Part shown: positions 24,034-38,900 of the stretch, one piece after another | Layout: each line of letters starts with the position of its first letter | How positions within the stretch are numbered: position 1 is the stretch's first letter | Origin: Plasmodium brasilianum | Taxonomy: Eukaryota > Apicomplexa > Aconoidasida > Haemosporida > Plasmodiidae | DNA length: 64,000 bases | Reading direction: 5' to 3' | NCBI RefSeq assembly: GCF_023973825.1 | Contig: NC_090121.1 | Location: 2,324,871-2,388,870 of the forward strand | Program-made: the position numbers and the translations under genes | The notes under the pieces: generated by a model | Database searches by the model: none | What the model was told of the DNA's origin: nothing | Seen by the model: the letters and a program-made list of their open reading frames with translations, nothing else

Positions 24034-27000
24034 AAATATTGAATAATAATAAAAGTATATGGAATTACTTATTTTTCATAATACCACTTACATACATTTA
24101 ACTAATTTTGTACAAAACATAAAAGTATGAATTATTATTCTTTAATAAATATGACTGTTTTAATTTATAAATTTTATTTAAAAGAAATGATTGTATGTAA
24201 TTTAATAGTTTATCATAATATACACATGTATACTTAAGAATATTTGTAAAATATATGGACATTTCATAGAGGTAATATAAAAAAGTGTAGTATATATTAT
24301 TTTGTTATATGCGTAGGTATATTCTAGTTTCCTAAATGTAAGAACATATTTTGTTATCATATTTTTTAATTTTTGTGTGTTCAAAATTATTATTGCGTGA
24401 TGTTATTAGATAAAATGCACAATTTGTTTTATAATAATTTCAAATGTCTTCTTTTTTATACATAATATAAAAATAAGTGCGTATTTTTTTGTTGGTTTTT
24501 GTAAAATAGAAATTAACTAACATTTATATTAAATGATATTATGATAAATGCATTATAATACGTATCTGATACAAAAACGTTTGTAATATTTGTTCAAGTT
24601 TTCTAACGATTTATAAATGAATTTATAAGTGTGTCATAAAATTATATACTTTTTACAAATGAAACATATATTATTATTAATTTGAGGTATATAAATATTA
24701 GAGATTAATTTATGGATGAATATATTTAATATTTTAGTTACTTAAAATGAGGTTTTAATTCATTTTTATAGGAATTACTTAAGAGTACATTATAATGAGA
24801 TGTAATAAATATTTATTATACTTTTATATTTACTTTTTTTTATTTGAAAAAGAGACTGTACAAATAAAAAAACATTCCTAGTTTATAGTTGTTCTTTACA
24901 TAAATATCCTTCTTTTTATTTTATAATAACAATAATTATCTGAAAATAAATTATACATAAGTAAATGTTAATTTATATATAAGAGGAACAAAGGTATATA
25001 TATATATATTTTGTATAATAAAATAAATATTTATTTTTATGATTGCGTTATTAAGAGTATTTTTCTATATTTGTGCTAAAAATAGAAATTATAGTGTATT
25101 AGAGATATTTTAAAACATGCAAAATATAAGTTACTAACTACCAATATTGTGGTACTAATAATGCTAATTTTTTTAATAAAATAAAAATTAATAAATGTAA
25201 ATTGATATAAAGTACGCTTTATTTAATATAATCTCATTTAGCTATTGTTAATTTGATATCTTATAATAGAAATGTATAAGCATATAGTTTATACCCATAA
25301 ATTGTTCAGTTATAAAAGATATAAATATAATATTTTGTATAAAGTGTATATATATATATAAGTTCATTAAGTGATTGAATGTAATATAACAATATATTTG
25401 TGCTCTGTAAATTCAAATAGAATTAAACGTTACATATAGAATTTGTTGGAGATATGGGAATTATGAATATTTATAGTCTAATTTCTTGGGTATTATAATT
25501 TATATATTTTATAATCATTAATGAACGGGTATATGTGCTATAAAAGGTGAAACAAAAAAATGTGTGTAAGTACTAATTGGAAAATTTATGTTCATAATAA
25601 TAAAGTTTTAAATAAAATAAAATTACTATTATTTCTCCTTTTAGTTAATATTATATGTCACAGTATGCTATTAGGATTTTTAATATTATATATATAATAT
25701 ATGTATTTTATATGGAGATATATTATAAATAAAAATTGTTGTTTGCAACAGAACTAATTTACTTATCACATTTTTAACAAAAAATAGGATAAACGTTTAA
25801 AGTTCCTATGTATATCATTTTTAATAGGACAATATATGATAGTAGATAAATGTACATATGTAAAAATATATATGATTTTAATGTCATTTATATGTTTATT
25901 TTTATAAAAGATATTTAAATACATTTATAAAAATTTAAGAAATTTAAACGTATAATATATTTATACATGGCAACATGGTAGTTACTTATATTAAATTGTA
26001 TAATATATATTTTAGTACCATATATATGTATAAATGAACGTAAATTATTAGAGAAATTAAATAACTATTTAAATTCTATTTAGGATTTAGGAATATTATT
26101 CATAAAACCTCGGATGAAAATGGTCTAACTGAATATTCTTATATAAAGAAATTTTCTTCCTTATACATTTTATGAATTCGAGGCAAAATTACGAAACCTA
26201 TAACATGTACATTGCACTAATATATTTTTTTACATCCTAATAATAATTATGTAATGTAATACTATTTATAATTATACTGATTATGCAATTATTATAATAT
26301 ATTAATATGAGATGTAAAATGCTTTTTTTAATTATTTTATTAAGAATACAGTAAAAATAATTTACACATTATACTCATTTGTTAATAACTTAGATCTATG
26401 GAAATGATCTGTGAAAATCATATACTAATTTAAGGCGTTTTAAATTTAGGATAATATTATATTTTATATTTTCAAAAAAACATATTACATGAAAAATAAA
26501 AAAAAAATGTTTACTTTATATAGTACATCAAAATTATAGTAAATAAATAACATAAAAACAAATAAATAAATAGCTATGTTTCCTAACATAGAAAATTATA
26601 TATTTTATAAAAAAAAAAAATTCATAATAATAAAACAAATATATAATGTTAATATTATTAACAAATTATTACATATATAATTTGCATGTATTAAATTTTA
26701 TAAGATAAAGGTAACATCCTATATTACTTTATATTTAATTAAATATTTATACAAAGGATACTAATGACTTCTTTAATGTAATGTATTTTAAATTAAGAAT
26801 GTGTAATTTTCATATTTTACAAAAAAATTCACTATTATGCATTATAATAAAATAATTATTTCATTTATAGTAACCTTTTAACGTTAAAATTATTATTTAA
26901 TTTAATTGTATTATATAAATTATATTTTTAGAATTGTCTTTCGCAAATTAAGGATTTTCTATAGTAAAACTGTTCTTTTAAATTGCAAACTTTGTTATAA

Positions 27001-28423
27001 TATATGTTACGCACATATTTTAAGGAATTATAGTTAATTATTATAATATTTTAAATTCATAGTTACTTATACGTTATTATTATACCTGGTTATAATGTAT
27101 ATTTTTTTTTTTTTTTCTTTTACTATTAGAAAGAACTTTAGGAAAATTTATGTTTGCATTTTTTATATATAAAATTTGAAGATGGTATTCATATAGATGA
27201 TAAATTATGTTTTTGCTGTGAAAATTTTTTTTTTTTGCAGACTGTTGTTGTGCTAATATATGCACCATATGTGAAAATAGTGAAAGTTATTTTTTATGTA
27301 TTATTTAAACTTGAACATAATTATTTAAGTAATGTAGTATGCTATAGATTTTTCGTATGTTGTTTGACGGACAAAAATAACAAATATCAATATAATTAGA
27401 ATGACATATTCAAGAAAAGAAAGTTATTATTATTATAAATAAAATGTAATGTATGAAACTCAAAAAAAATATGCATGTCATGCTATTAATTTTATTATAT
27501 ATTAATATTATAAAGGTAACACACGCAAATGTAAAAAAATAGATTTTAAGATTTAACAAAATAACCAAAATAAAAAATTACAATTTTAATATAATAATAA
27601 ACTAAGTAAAAAAGGAAAAGAAAAAAAAAATTAGGTCAACTAACAATGGTTAATATATAAAAGTGAAATATTATTCTAGTTTACAATAAAATGGATATAA
27701 TTCCCTCTTATATTATTTGTGCTTTTTTCCTTATAAAACATCAGAAAACATTAAAATTTTCACATAGCTAATGTTTCTATTGAGTAATAAGTAATATGAA
27801 TTTAGTATTCATATTTAATTAAAACGTTTTATTGTCTGATATAGTACGTTTATCAATAAAATTATTCTAGTTCATATTTAGCATGAAATTATACATGTTC
27901 ACAAAATATAATCATTTAAAGAGTACCATTATAAGAATTAATGCTTTTATATATTTAAAAATTTACATAATGCACTTAAATAGATATGAAATTTTTTAGA
28001 ATCAATAAAATAAATTACAAAATGAAAAAAATATATAATGAAATCTTAACTTTCGAGAAATAAAGAATACACAGATTATTAGCGATTTTTCTAAATATAC
28101 ATATACAGATATATATTAAAATAATTAGTCATTTTAAAATGTACATTTTATTACATCAGATATACTAAATTAATTATAAAAATATAAAATAAAAACATAA
28201 ATGTCCTCCTTATATTAGGGGGACTATGAGAAATAATATAGAAGCATTTTATAAAAAAGTTTAAATATAATTTATATATAACACACATAATAGAGGATAC
28301 TATATATATTCTTAAATACATAATATTTGATGTATACATAATAAAATAATTCTTTTTTAAGTATTATAAGGATCATTCTTTAATATTATCAAATCGTTGT
28401 TCAGAAAATATTTTATAATTATT
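24034..28423. other. Intergenic, faint relic-like pieces only
   Basis: No intact gene. At about 25614-25691 there is a Leu-rich, signal-peptide-like open stretch (KLLLFLLLVNIICHS) followed by a stop. At about 26085-26175 an open stretch of about 28 codons (containing HKTSDENGLTEYSYIKKF) follows an AG and ends in TGA. Both are isolated, have no partner exon and may be chance. The 27080-27399 ORFs on both strands overlap and were not called. Confidence 0.45.
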
Positions 28424-29340
28424 TTATTTGTTAATATGAAATATCTTCACATTTTTTATTACTTTATAGCTAACATAAAATATTGTTAAAACAAATATAA
28501 AATAAAATGGTGGATTAGTATATGAATAATTAAAGAATGTAAAAATTAGAGTAAGTAAAACGCTGGATATTATAAGCGGACTAAGGACATTAATGACATT
28601 TTTATAACTTATCTTTTTTCTATAACCATATTTGTTTGGTCTTTTAAATAAAGCATCCGATAATTTTACTATTTCCCTTTCATATTTTTTATCTAATTTC
28701 TTCAAAAAATTATATATTTTTGGTAATATATATGTATTTTCTGAGTTATATTTTTTCATTCGAAGAGATTCTTTTAATCCCTTATGAACCGTTTCATGAT
28801 AGTCATCATATATTAATGAATCAAGAGTATATTCAGAATTATCCTTAAATTTTATTGAATTAGATGGCTTTTTAACTTTTTTATTATACGCGTTATATTT
28901 AAAATGTTCTTTTAATTCATCTTTTTGTGATAATGTATTTAATCTATTTTCAAAGTCATAATCATTTTCATCTACAATTTTAATTGCTTTTTCTTTCAAG
29001 GCATCGTATCTTTTTTGAGAGAACACATCTGTATCTCCGTGTAACAATCTACCTACCTTTACATTTGATGTATTATTTAAGATGATTTTCACACTGCATG
29101 ATTTTACTGAGGTAGATATCTAAAAATTTGTGTAATAATTTATTATTTAAAAAAGAAATAAGTATTTCAATATAAATAAAACATTATTTTTTAAGTGAAA
29201 ATGTAAAATTATACATGATGTATAAAAATTATTGAATAAAATAATAATGGTACCTTATAGGATTTCTGGCAAGTTCATATTAAAGCGGTAATTGACAAAA
29301 TTTTTGTGAATAAAAACAATTTATTTGGTTGAACCATCAT
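28424..29340 (-). pseudogene. Exported-protein gene, one nonsense codon in exon 1
   Basis: Exon 1 is 29340-29254 (29 codons, MMVQPNKLFLF..), the donor is GTACCA, the acceptor lies before 29119, and exon 2 is 29119-28424, with phase 0 kept. Together they make 260 codons plus stop. Codon 22 of exon 1 is TGA (29277-29275), in the hydrophobic signal core where related first exons have TGG, so one G-to-A change would explain it. Exon 2 is completely open. It carries a PEXEL-like RLLHG from residue 53 (Gly instead of an acidic residue), a hydrophilic lysine-rich middle, and two hydrophobic segments near the C-terminus (VINVLSPLIISSVLLTLIFTFF and FYFIFVLTIFYVSYK). It resembles the P. malariae/P. ovale/P. 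vivax 'exported protein, unknown function' genes. It is either a very young pseudogene, a polymorphic null or a base error. Confidence 0.82.
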
Positions 29341-32300
29341 GTTGAATATACTTATGGATGCTAAAACCTTTGTTTTAATATAATGTTAGAAATACAGTTT
29401 TTTCGATAATATAAAATAGAAACGATATTATAAATTTTCCTTATTAATTTATGTCAGTTAAAAATTTTTAAATTCGTACTCACATATTTTTAATTATAAA
29501 TATAATATATATTAAAATGTAAAATAGGAAAAAATTGATTAAATAAAAATTTATAATAATTTTTGTATGTTAATTTTATTAATTAAAATAATTATAAAGA
29601 ATATGTTTCAAGAAAACATTAAAAAATATTTAATTATTGTATAACAATTTTAATAGTTCATTCTGTAAAAAAATTAACGAAATTCACATTTTTTTATGTA
29701 TATTTTCTACCCATAATAATTAAATAATTTTGTTTTTTTGGATATAAAATAGAATGAAAATCAATAAAAATATACTATACAGAATATATGAAACTTGGAT
29801 TTTGAAAAAAATAATTCAAATTTTACTGTTACTTTTAAAATAGTTAAAAATTCTTTGAACGTACAAAACTTTTTAAAAGAATTTAAGTAAATATAATAAT
29901 TTGAAGAACATATTTTTCTATAAAATAATTTAATGATAAAGTAGAATATGATAAAAATATTCAATTAACATATACGATATTAACATAATTATATATTTTA
30001 TGCCAAAATATTCTTACAAACCTATGATTAATATGATATATTGTATTTTTAATTGAGATACCTATTATTATATTATGATAAAATAAATTGTTACATTTAT
30101 TTAAGTAAATTTTAAAGAAAATTTACCAATGTAAATGTGCCATTATTTGCGTTCAATATTAAAAAATTTAGTAAATATAATGTATGAAAATTAATGGAAT
30201 AATTTAAATGATGCACTATTTAAAAATTTATTCAAAATTTTATTTAATAAAATAAATGAAAATTAATTCAAAAATAAAAAATTTAATGAACTATAAAATT
30301 TAAAAAAAAAAAAATAATAATAAATTAAAAATTTATATATGTTAAAAATGATATAAATAATTACATATAATCAAATAATTGTAACTTTTACTATATTTTA
30401 ACAATATATTTTTATCTATTTACATTTAATTATTAAAAAAATAATTATAACATTATAATAAAGGGGTTTTTTAAAATATATTGGAATAATTCTATAACCA
30501 CGAAGAATTAAAAATGTGTCGTAGTATTAAATATAAGAAAGAAGATAAATGTTAAAATTATACACATTATTATTACAATATACAATTAAAATTTAAATTC
30601 TTTTTGACGATTATACCATGTATTGCGATTTAATTGTATTTCGGATTTATTAAATATTTTTGTAATATAAAAGAATCAATTATGAATAAATTAAATTTAC
30701 TTATACATCATTATTGAGTCCATGGGAATCATACATTACTATGCTTATGTTTTTCATTTTATATATATGTAAAATTGCATAGTAAAAAAAATTTTATTTT
30801 TATATAGTTGGATGTGTAATTTTGTATAATTTGATATTTATAAAGTTATTTCCTTATTTTATTATTTTTATTTATTAAATATATAAAAGATTTTAACTTT
30901 AGAATAAATGTAATTTCTTGTGCATTAAAATATAATGGCATTCATAAAAAAATTTAATGTAAATATCACATATATATATATAAAATTTAATAATAAAGGC
31001 TTTATAACATTTGTATTTAAAAATCTATAAATATTTTGAAACTTTTTTAACAAGAACTAGTACATTTTGATTTATGAATAAAGTTTTTTTATTTTTTGAA
31101 AACATTAAAAATGAATGATACTTAAAAAATTTTAATGAAATTTTCTCACAGTAAAGTTTTTAATTTTTTAAAATATATTTATATTTTTATATCTGTACAA
31201 TATTTGTTAGAAGTTTACAGCACAATGAACTGATGCTAAATAATGAGCCTAAACTTACGTTGTGATTCACGGGTTATAAACTGGTGTCTTATATAATAAA
31301 TAGTTGATGTGAACGAAACATGGAATAATAAAGTTAGCATATTCATGATTTTTATATATAAAATATGAATTACTATATTAAATTGAATTCACTAAAATTT
31401 TTTATCTTAATTCATATTTCTATTCGTTATATATTTTGAATATAAAAAAAAGAAATTAGTAAACATAGAAGGTATCTGCAATGTGGTAAAAATTTTTTAT
31501 GAATCATTATTAAAAAAAAATGTCAAATAAATTAATAATTAGCAACAATAATAAGAATGCGTTATATTTATATATTATTACTCAAGTGGTGTTGAAATGA
31601 ATATCATCAGAACACTTTATATTCAAAAGTTTTTATAAAGGGCTATAAGATATTTTTTATTTAATATATGAAGATGTAAGACATATAGTTATAACTTTAC
31701 AAATGTTAGTTAATTTATAAGGAATATATTAGTTATCGCATATTAATATAAGTAACATTTATATATGAAGAGGCTATATTTATTATAAATATATTACATA
31801 TAAAATTATTCAACATTTTGAATTCAAGTTATTTATAAAATGTGTATCAAAAAAAAAAAAAAATGAATAAAACAAAAATAATGAAAAGGAAAAGGAAAAA
31901 ATTTAATTATAAATTTCATAGCTTTAATAATAATTTATAAGAAAAATAAAAAATAAAATAAGAATTGTCCATATATCTATTTTTTCTTTTCTAATTGTTT
32001 ATTTTTTACCTCTTTTAATATTACACTACAGATAAATAGTAGTGTATTATGCAAGAATAAATAATCTACTATTATTTTATCGACTGTTGCGACTAATTAA
32101 ATCATTATATATATATTTATATATGTACATATATTATTCTATAAGTATATAATTATTCACATTATATATATAACATTTTGTATAAGTGTCTGTTAAAATT
32201 AATATTACAGTAACGCTTACGTTCTCCAAATACACCAAAATATTTTACTCTTTCGTTTTAGAAAATATAATTTATTAGTTACAGAACCTAATAATGAGTT

Positions 32301-33358
32301 GCAAAGAGGACACAACTATGTTTTATTTTTTGTTTATATGAATATAAAATTCCTAGAATAAGAGATGTAATACTGTGATATTATCTATGAGTATTATATA
32401 TATATTCAATATGTATTTATTTATTATATGTTTATTACTCCAATATAACATATTAATTGAAGAATAATTTATATCATATATGTTATACTGCATTTTATGT
32501 TACTACCTAATTCATTAATATTTTCTCCAGATATACTTAGTAATTGCTTTTCTACTTAAGATGTAACTTTATATATTAATATGAAAGAAGAATAAACTAT
32601 AAAAAAGCGTAAAAATTTTTTTTTTCCATGGCGAATTAAAATCGTTATTATTTAACATAAGAAAAATGAAGTTGTCTTTAGAACAATATTATATTCTTAT
32701 AAAAAAATAACATTTGAATATTATGTTAAATAGAAGATGTTTAAGCAAAATAATTGTTTAAATAAGGTAAAAAGAACATTAACAAATAATACATATATAA
32801 ATAAAATGAAAAATAATTTTATGATGAATAAAAATTCAAGATATATTATTAACAATTGTGAAATGCTAGCGCATAATATTATATTATATAATAATCTAAT
32901 ATATATATACAGTAATAATATATATTTTAAAAATGTAAGTCATAAATTCAACTTTTCATATAATTTCACAGAACAAAATTAGTTATTAAGTAATAAAACA
33001 AGAAAAAGTCCTTAAATTTTCTTGATTATATTAATATTTATTATATAAAAATTAATTTTTTTTTATATATATGCCTTCACTTTTGGCTATTTTTATTAAA
33101 CCAATTATTAACATAACTTTCTTATAGATTTTTTAACAGGAAAAAATAATCATATCTATTTGGAAAAATTTTTAAATAAATGTATTTTATTCCTCATATT
33201 ACACTCTTATTATCCTTTATGTTATTAGTTACTTCACATTCTTGTTTTTATTATTTCGATTTCTAGGTCACACAATTTAAAAAGTATTTTTCATAGTCAT
33301 AAACTAATTTCAACTGAATATTATCAGAATACATTTTTTTCAGTGTAAACTTATGGAT
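29341..33358. other. Intergenic between exported pseudogene and STP1
   Basis: No gene supported. The 81-codon ORF at 32737-32982 is Asn/Ile/Tyr-rich with no membrane segment, motif or splice partner. The last 300 bases (about 33050-33358) resemble the DNA downstream of the second STP1 (about 58100-58419) and are best read as a shared 3' flank. Confidence 0.5.
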
Positions 33359-35965
33359 TTATAAAAAATATTTTTCTGCTATTTCATTGTATTTATCTAT
33401 TATTGCATCTTTACCTATAGAATTTACGTATGTATCGTCTTCTCTTATCCATTCTTCCATACGCCTTTTAAAGTCGTCCTCCTCCGTATAATGGTGAATT
33501 TTATTACTTAATCTATTTTCTGGGAAATCGTCGCTAACTTTAATTAGGTTTTCTGTAATTTCTGGTTTTTTATCTGCGTTTTCTTCTATCTTCCATTCAT
33601 TAATGCAACTATCCAAATATGATTCTCTATTTTCAAAGTTCACTTCTTTTTTACATTCTTCTAATATAGTCAAAAGCACGAAAATACACAGCTTTGCTAA
33701 TAATTTTTTTTTTATATATTTATATAATTCTTCATAATTTTCTTTTTTTTGGAGTTCTTCTATATTTATTAGAGTTACATAATTTTTAGTATCTTCATTA
33801 ACATATTCATCTGATATATTGTGAAAATCCTCTTCGAATCGTTGAAAAAAGTCCTGTTCCAAATATTGTTCTATAAGAATACTCTTTTTTGATATCCACT
33901 GTTTCCATGGATCTTTTTCCCTTTCTATAACTGAGATTTCGTATTTTTCATTAGAAGATTTCTTTTTTATTTCTTCTATTTCTTGCATGCAGGCTAGTTC
34001 TTTTTTCCATTCATTTTTTAAATTATTAAACCAATACTGCTTTTTCAATTTTTCAGAAATATATCTATGTCTTTCTATCCATTTATTCCATAGAATATTT
34101 TGTTTTGCAATATTATTGCCATTTTTAATATTTTCTGTTATTAAATCATCATTTGTTAAATTAGGATAGGCATTATATTCCTTTTTTGTGAACTCATCTA
34201 TTAATATTTTTAAGAATTCTTCTTTATTTTTTTCCCATTCTGCATTTCTGCATTCTTCGAGTACTTCCATATGTACTTCTATTATGGTTTTGGATCTGTC
34301 TTTTTTTTGCTTCGACAAGTTTACTTTTTTTTTACGTTCATTTATTTTAATTTTTTTTATGATTTCTTCATCATTATATATTGGGTGTTCTAGATGATCA
34401 TCTGTGAAAAACTTACTTTTTCTATCAAATCGTGAAGGTACTTTTATTCTAAGGAATTTCATTTGTTTTCTTTTTATCTTTTTTTTTTTTTTAAACATCC
34501 CTATTAATACGTACTACAAAGAAAAAATGAACGAATAATTTGTAAAATAAATTATTAGAATTATCAAATTCTTATTATATATTTACGATTATATTTTTAT
34601 TTTACTTTAATAAAAAAAGAAAATATAATAATAGTAAGAATACTTATTAAAATAGATGATATATAATTGTTAGATTTTTTTAGTACTTGACCTGCAATAT
34701 CTTTTTGAATACATATATATATATATATATGTATATATATGTAAATTAATTTATGTAGTTATTTGTAACGTAACAAAATAAATAGCATTAATGTTACCTG
34801 AAGATATATGGGGTAAAGAAGGAGTACGTGAAAGTGGGGCAGGAATTGATGCAGGAATAGATGGAGTTGTTTCAAAACTAAGGGGAACTACCGGTGCTTC
34901 TTGTTTTGAAGGAAATGTAGAATCATCTGGTGATATTTCTTTTTCGTTTTCAGAAGCTGCTAATGTTTGTTCTTTTCTGGGTTGAGGATCCTGAATTTTC
35001 TTGCTGTCATCTTGAGTACCTGAAACTTCTGTTGAATGTAGTTCTTCAGTTTGAGTTTGAAGATCCTGTTGAACATGTTGTTCTTGTTTCCCATGTGGAA
35101 TGTTCGAATCTTGTTCCTTTGTAACTTTAGAATCAGATGGAATGCTATCTACTGGTTGACCATCATCCGAGATACTTGTTTTTTTTTCTGGGGAATCCTG
35201 TTGAGAAGTTGTAAGTGCATGCTTAACAATGCATGTAGGAAGTTCACTAAATGTTTTAGGATTATGTATATCGCATTTATTTGTTGGAAATTTGGGTAAT
35301 ATCTTTTTGCAATTACTTTCAATGAGCATTTTCTTTTTATTAAACTTCATATTTTCATTTTGAATCCATGCATTATATTCATTAATTTTTCTTGAACATG
35401 TCTCATCACAACTATCTGAAATTGCATGTTTTCGTGTAAGACATTGTATTCCTGCCTTTTTTTTTTTCATTTCATCGCAGAAATTTAAAGCTTCATAGTT
35501 TAATTCTAAAAGATTTTTATCCTTCTCTTCTAAAATCGGAAAGCATCCACCAAATTTGTTATATAGCGGCTTATAGAAAGATTTTACCCAATCCTTTAAT
35601 GCTCCTTCCCACCTTTCTTTTTGTTTCATATAGTATCTGGATGGAGTCTTATTCTTAATTAGATAACTAACCAATTCTAGGCATGTATTCCTGAACGTTT
35701 CTTTATTATTCTCATTATATAAACTACGAGTTACATTTTGTACATGTGATCGAATCCTTGTAAATTCTGGTTGAATATAGAAATTAAATGCCCCAAAACC
35801 TTTAACACTTAAATCCTAGATTGCAAAGAATTATTAAGAATTATTTAATCATTAATTTTTGCATTAGTTATGTTATCCCTTTTTTTATCAAAAATGAATA
35901 ATTTATGAATATATATAATCATAATTAAAAACAACTAATATTACCAGGGATAAGCATTTTTCCAT
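33359..35965 (-). CDS. STP1 protein (4 exons, 759 aa), intact
   Basis: Exons: 35965-35945 (MEKCLSL), 35815-34798, 34691-34606, 34513-33359. All introns are GT..AG and phases match; the total is 2280 nt. Exon 2 encodes an ectodomain with a WEGALKDWV segment, GGCFPILEEKDKNLLELNYE and paired cysteines. A low-complexity Ser/Pro/Gln/Glu stalk follows, from about residue 190. Exon 3 encodes the single membrane segment (about residues 357-375, SSILISILTIIIFSFFIK). Exon 4 encodes a 384-residue basic/acidic cytoplasmic tail opening MFKKKKKIKRKQ. It has tryptophan-containing repeats (WNKWIERHR, WFNNLKNEWKKEL, PWKQWISK), as in the SURFIN/STP1 tail. The short exon 1, an ectodomain ending in a PEST-like stalk and a separate membrane exon are typical of STP1, variable antigens thought to reach the infected-cell membrane. 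No conventional signal peptide or PEXEL is visible. All four exons have counterparts in the copy at 58-61 kb. Confidence 0.94.
34711..34740. repeat. TA microsatellite in STP1 intron 2
   Basis: A nearly pure (AT)n run with one GT interruption, between the ectodomain and membrane exons of the first STP1. The corresponding intron of the second STP1 (59751-59830) has only a short TA run, so the repeat is not conserved in length. Confidence 0.8.
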
Positions 35966-38900
35966 AATGGATATATATATGTTATTACTTTATCTCGTTA
36001 TAGATAATAATATGAAATAAAAATACAAATTTGTATCTTTTATGAATAACATAATTATAAAATTAATATATATTATTTAACAGGAATTTTAATATAGCCA
36101 ATAACTTGGGAATTTACATAAGGACTATAAAATAAGTTAATACATTAATATTTATTTTTTATGTTTCCTATATTCTTTTGTCTTACGTAAATATATCACA
36201 ACAGTATATATGCTCTTTTTATATTTTACTATTAAATAAATGATAAATATATAATACTATGATAAATCTACATTCATCTTATAAAGTAAAATTTAAATAT
36301 ATAACATTATAAAATTATATATAAGTAACATTAATTAACAAAATAGAATTATTGTATAAAACATCGATTAATATATGGAGAACATTTTTTTTCTTTTTTT
36401 TTTATTATAAATATATATATTTAATTATATTATTACCTGTATTAATGTAAAGGACTCATTTTAAACTCTTTATCTACATAACATACATAATATATAAAAA
36501 CTGTCATTAGTAGTAATAAAAATATGTATATCTTTTATAGTTTAATTATTTTGATTTATTTTAGATATAAGCAATTATACTGATATATTTATTTTTTTAA
36601 TATTTTTTTAAATTTACTATGTTGTATCTAGAGAATTGATATAATAATATAAAAATTGTGCTCTATAGTTATAGTTGTGCAAATTACATGCCATTACAAT
36701 ATTATCATTCCTCTTAATATTTTATACATATAATTTACGTAAAAAATCATTATTTATGGTATATATTATACCAATAAATATCTTTTTAATAGCATAATTA
36801 ATTATATATGCATATACTTATATATAATCATATGACTACTTTTATGTAATAATGATTTAATATGAAGTAAATTTTAATTAAAATGTATATTTATGTCTAT
36901 TAATTAATATATGAATATTTGTTCACTTATTCAAAAAATTCAAAATTATTGAAATATTCTTAGAAAATGTATGATTATAATATATTGTCTATGAAAAGTT
37001 AAATAAAGTAAAACATAATTATAAAAAATAATAATAATATAATTTAAAGTAAATAGAATAATATATTACATTAAATAATAGAAAAAATATTGAAGCCTCA
37101 GGATAATTTTTTGAAAATATATAGGGATAGAGTGTAATGAATAGTTTAAAAGATGCTCTTTATTATTTTTTTTTTTTTATGCATTTGATAACTATATGAA
37201 AATACCCTTTAACAATATTAGTAGTTATTATTTTATGATTCAAAATAAAAATATTAATTTTTTATTTTATAACAGTTTATAACGTGTAAATCAATAAAGA
37301 AAGTGACAGAACCATTTAAAGGTATGTATAGCAGATTAGGTTAATCTATTATAATTTAAATTTATTTTTGATAATTTTAATTCTTCTTCTGAAAGAAATA
37401 CATAAGAGATACGAAATAGTTATTAAATTAAAAAAAAATATATATTAATGAAACATTTTTGTAACTAATTACTTCACCTAAATAATTAAGTTCTTTTAGC
37501 TAGGATTAAACAATGCAATGCATAAAAAGGAAATTTGTTTCTTTTATTTCAAAATTTTGAATTTGAAATTATCCAAATTTTTTGTTGTTCACTTTCTTTT
37601 TATTTTAATTTCTTACATTATATATAATTTGTTTTAAAAAATATTTTTATTCATAACTATATACATTGGTATATCAATAAAATATTATTATTATTTTTAA
37701 GATATTTCATATTTAAATTGTTGCATTTGAATATGTATAAAATATGGAGAACATAATTCATAAAGAACATATAAAAGTGGGTTTATATGTGGCAACATAA
37801 AAGAAAAGTATATTTTCTTAAATACATAAAAGCATATTAAAAGTACAGGGAAATATATGTTTTAAAATATACATGTAACAATATTTATTTATTTTATTTT
37901 CCTTAGTATTTTATAAATATATAAAAATATTTTATTTGTTTTATTGTTTTATTTTTCATTGTTTTGCTTTAATATATATTCAAATATATTGTATGTTGCT
38001 GAAGTTTATTTATCACATATAATTTGAAGTAATGAAAAATTAATTAATATCCACATGATATATTGTATATTTTTTCATAGTTCTATGAATATATAATTTT
38101 TTTATTTAAAAAAATAATATTTAATTTTAAAATATAATATTTCACATATAAATTTTTTACAAATTAAATGCAATAATATAATTGCAATATATATATGAAT
38201 TAGAACAACAAGATATTGAAATATACGTAAAATTAATCATATTTAATCTTATTTAATTACGATATATAACATATTATAATTTTATCATATTTAATATGTA
38301 CGGATACACAATATAAGAACTCTTATACGTTTTATTATAAAAAATCAGTTACATATATAAATTTAAAGTACACATTATTTAACATTATGGCTCATAATTA
38401 AACATATATTATAATAGTGAAAAAAGCCTTAAATTATAATATATGTGAAAAATAAAATAAAAATATTTTTTTGATAAATATGATTTAATTTTATGAATAC
38501 TCTTTTATTTCTATAAATAAACATAGATTAGCATCATATTATATAAGGAACTCTTTCTCATATGTTACAGTATTCAAGATATCATGAATTATATTTATCC
38601 AGGTTTTCTGAATTTAGGTTATGTGTTATTTTTGTTGAGTTTTAGTTAATATTATTTAATCCTATTTTATTTTATATTATAATTCTATGTATAATTTTTT
38701 TAATACTAAATTCTATAAGTATAACAATGACAATACATAATTTGAATTAGAGGTTTTATTATATATATGTCAATTTAATTATCCTATTATAAATGTAAAA
38801 ATTCACGAATTACTCCTGCATGAATATAAATAATATCATTATTATTAGCAGTTTTTTATCGATTCCGTGAAAATTTTATTTTTCCATTATATCTAGTGAT

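Noticed and set aside
27080..27399. Overlapping plus and minus ORFs of 62-81 codons
   Set aside because: Both lie across T/A homopolymers and have no recognised motif. A TTTTTGCAG acceptor-like site inside is not enough.
32737..32982. 81-codon Asn/Ile-rich ORF
   Set aside because: Composition matches chance frames; no signal, membrane segment, domain or second exon.
33987..34397. Plus-strand ORFs over the STP1 tail exon
   Set aside because: Antisense shadows of the STP1 exon; the same holds for 34791-35299, 58592-58798, 58950-59159 and 59282-59623.
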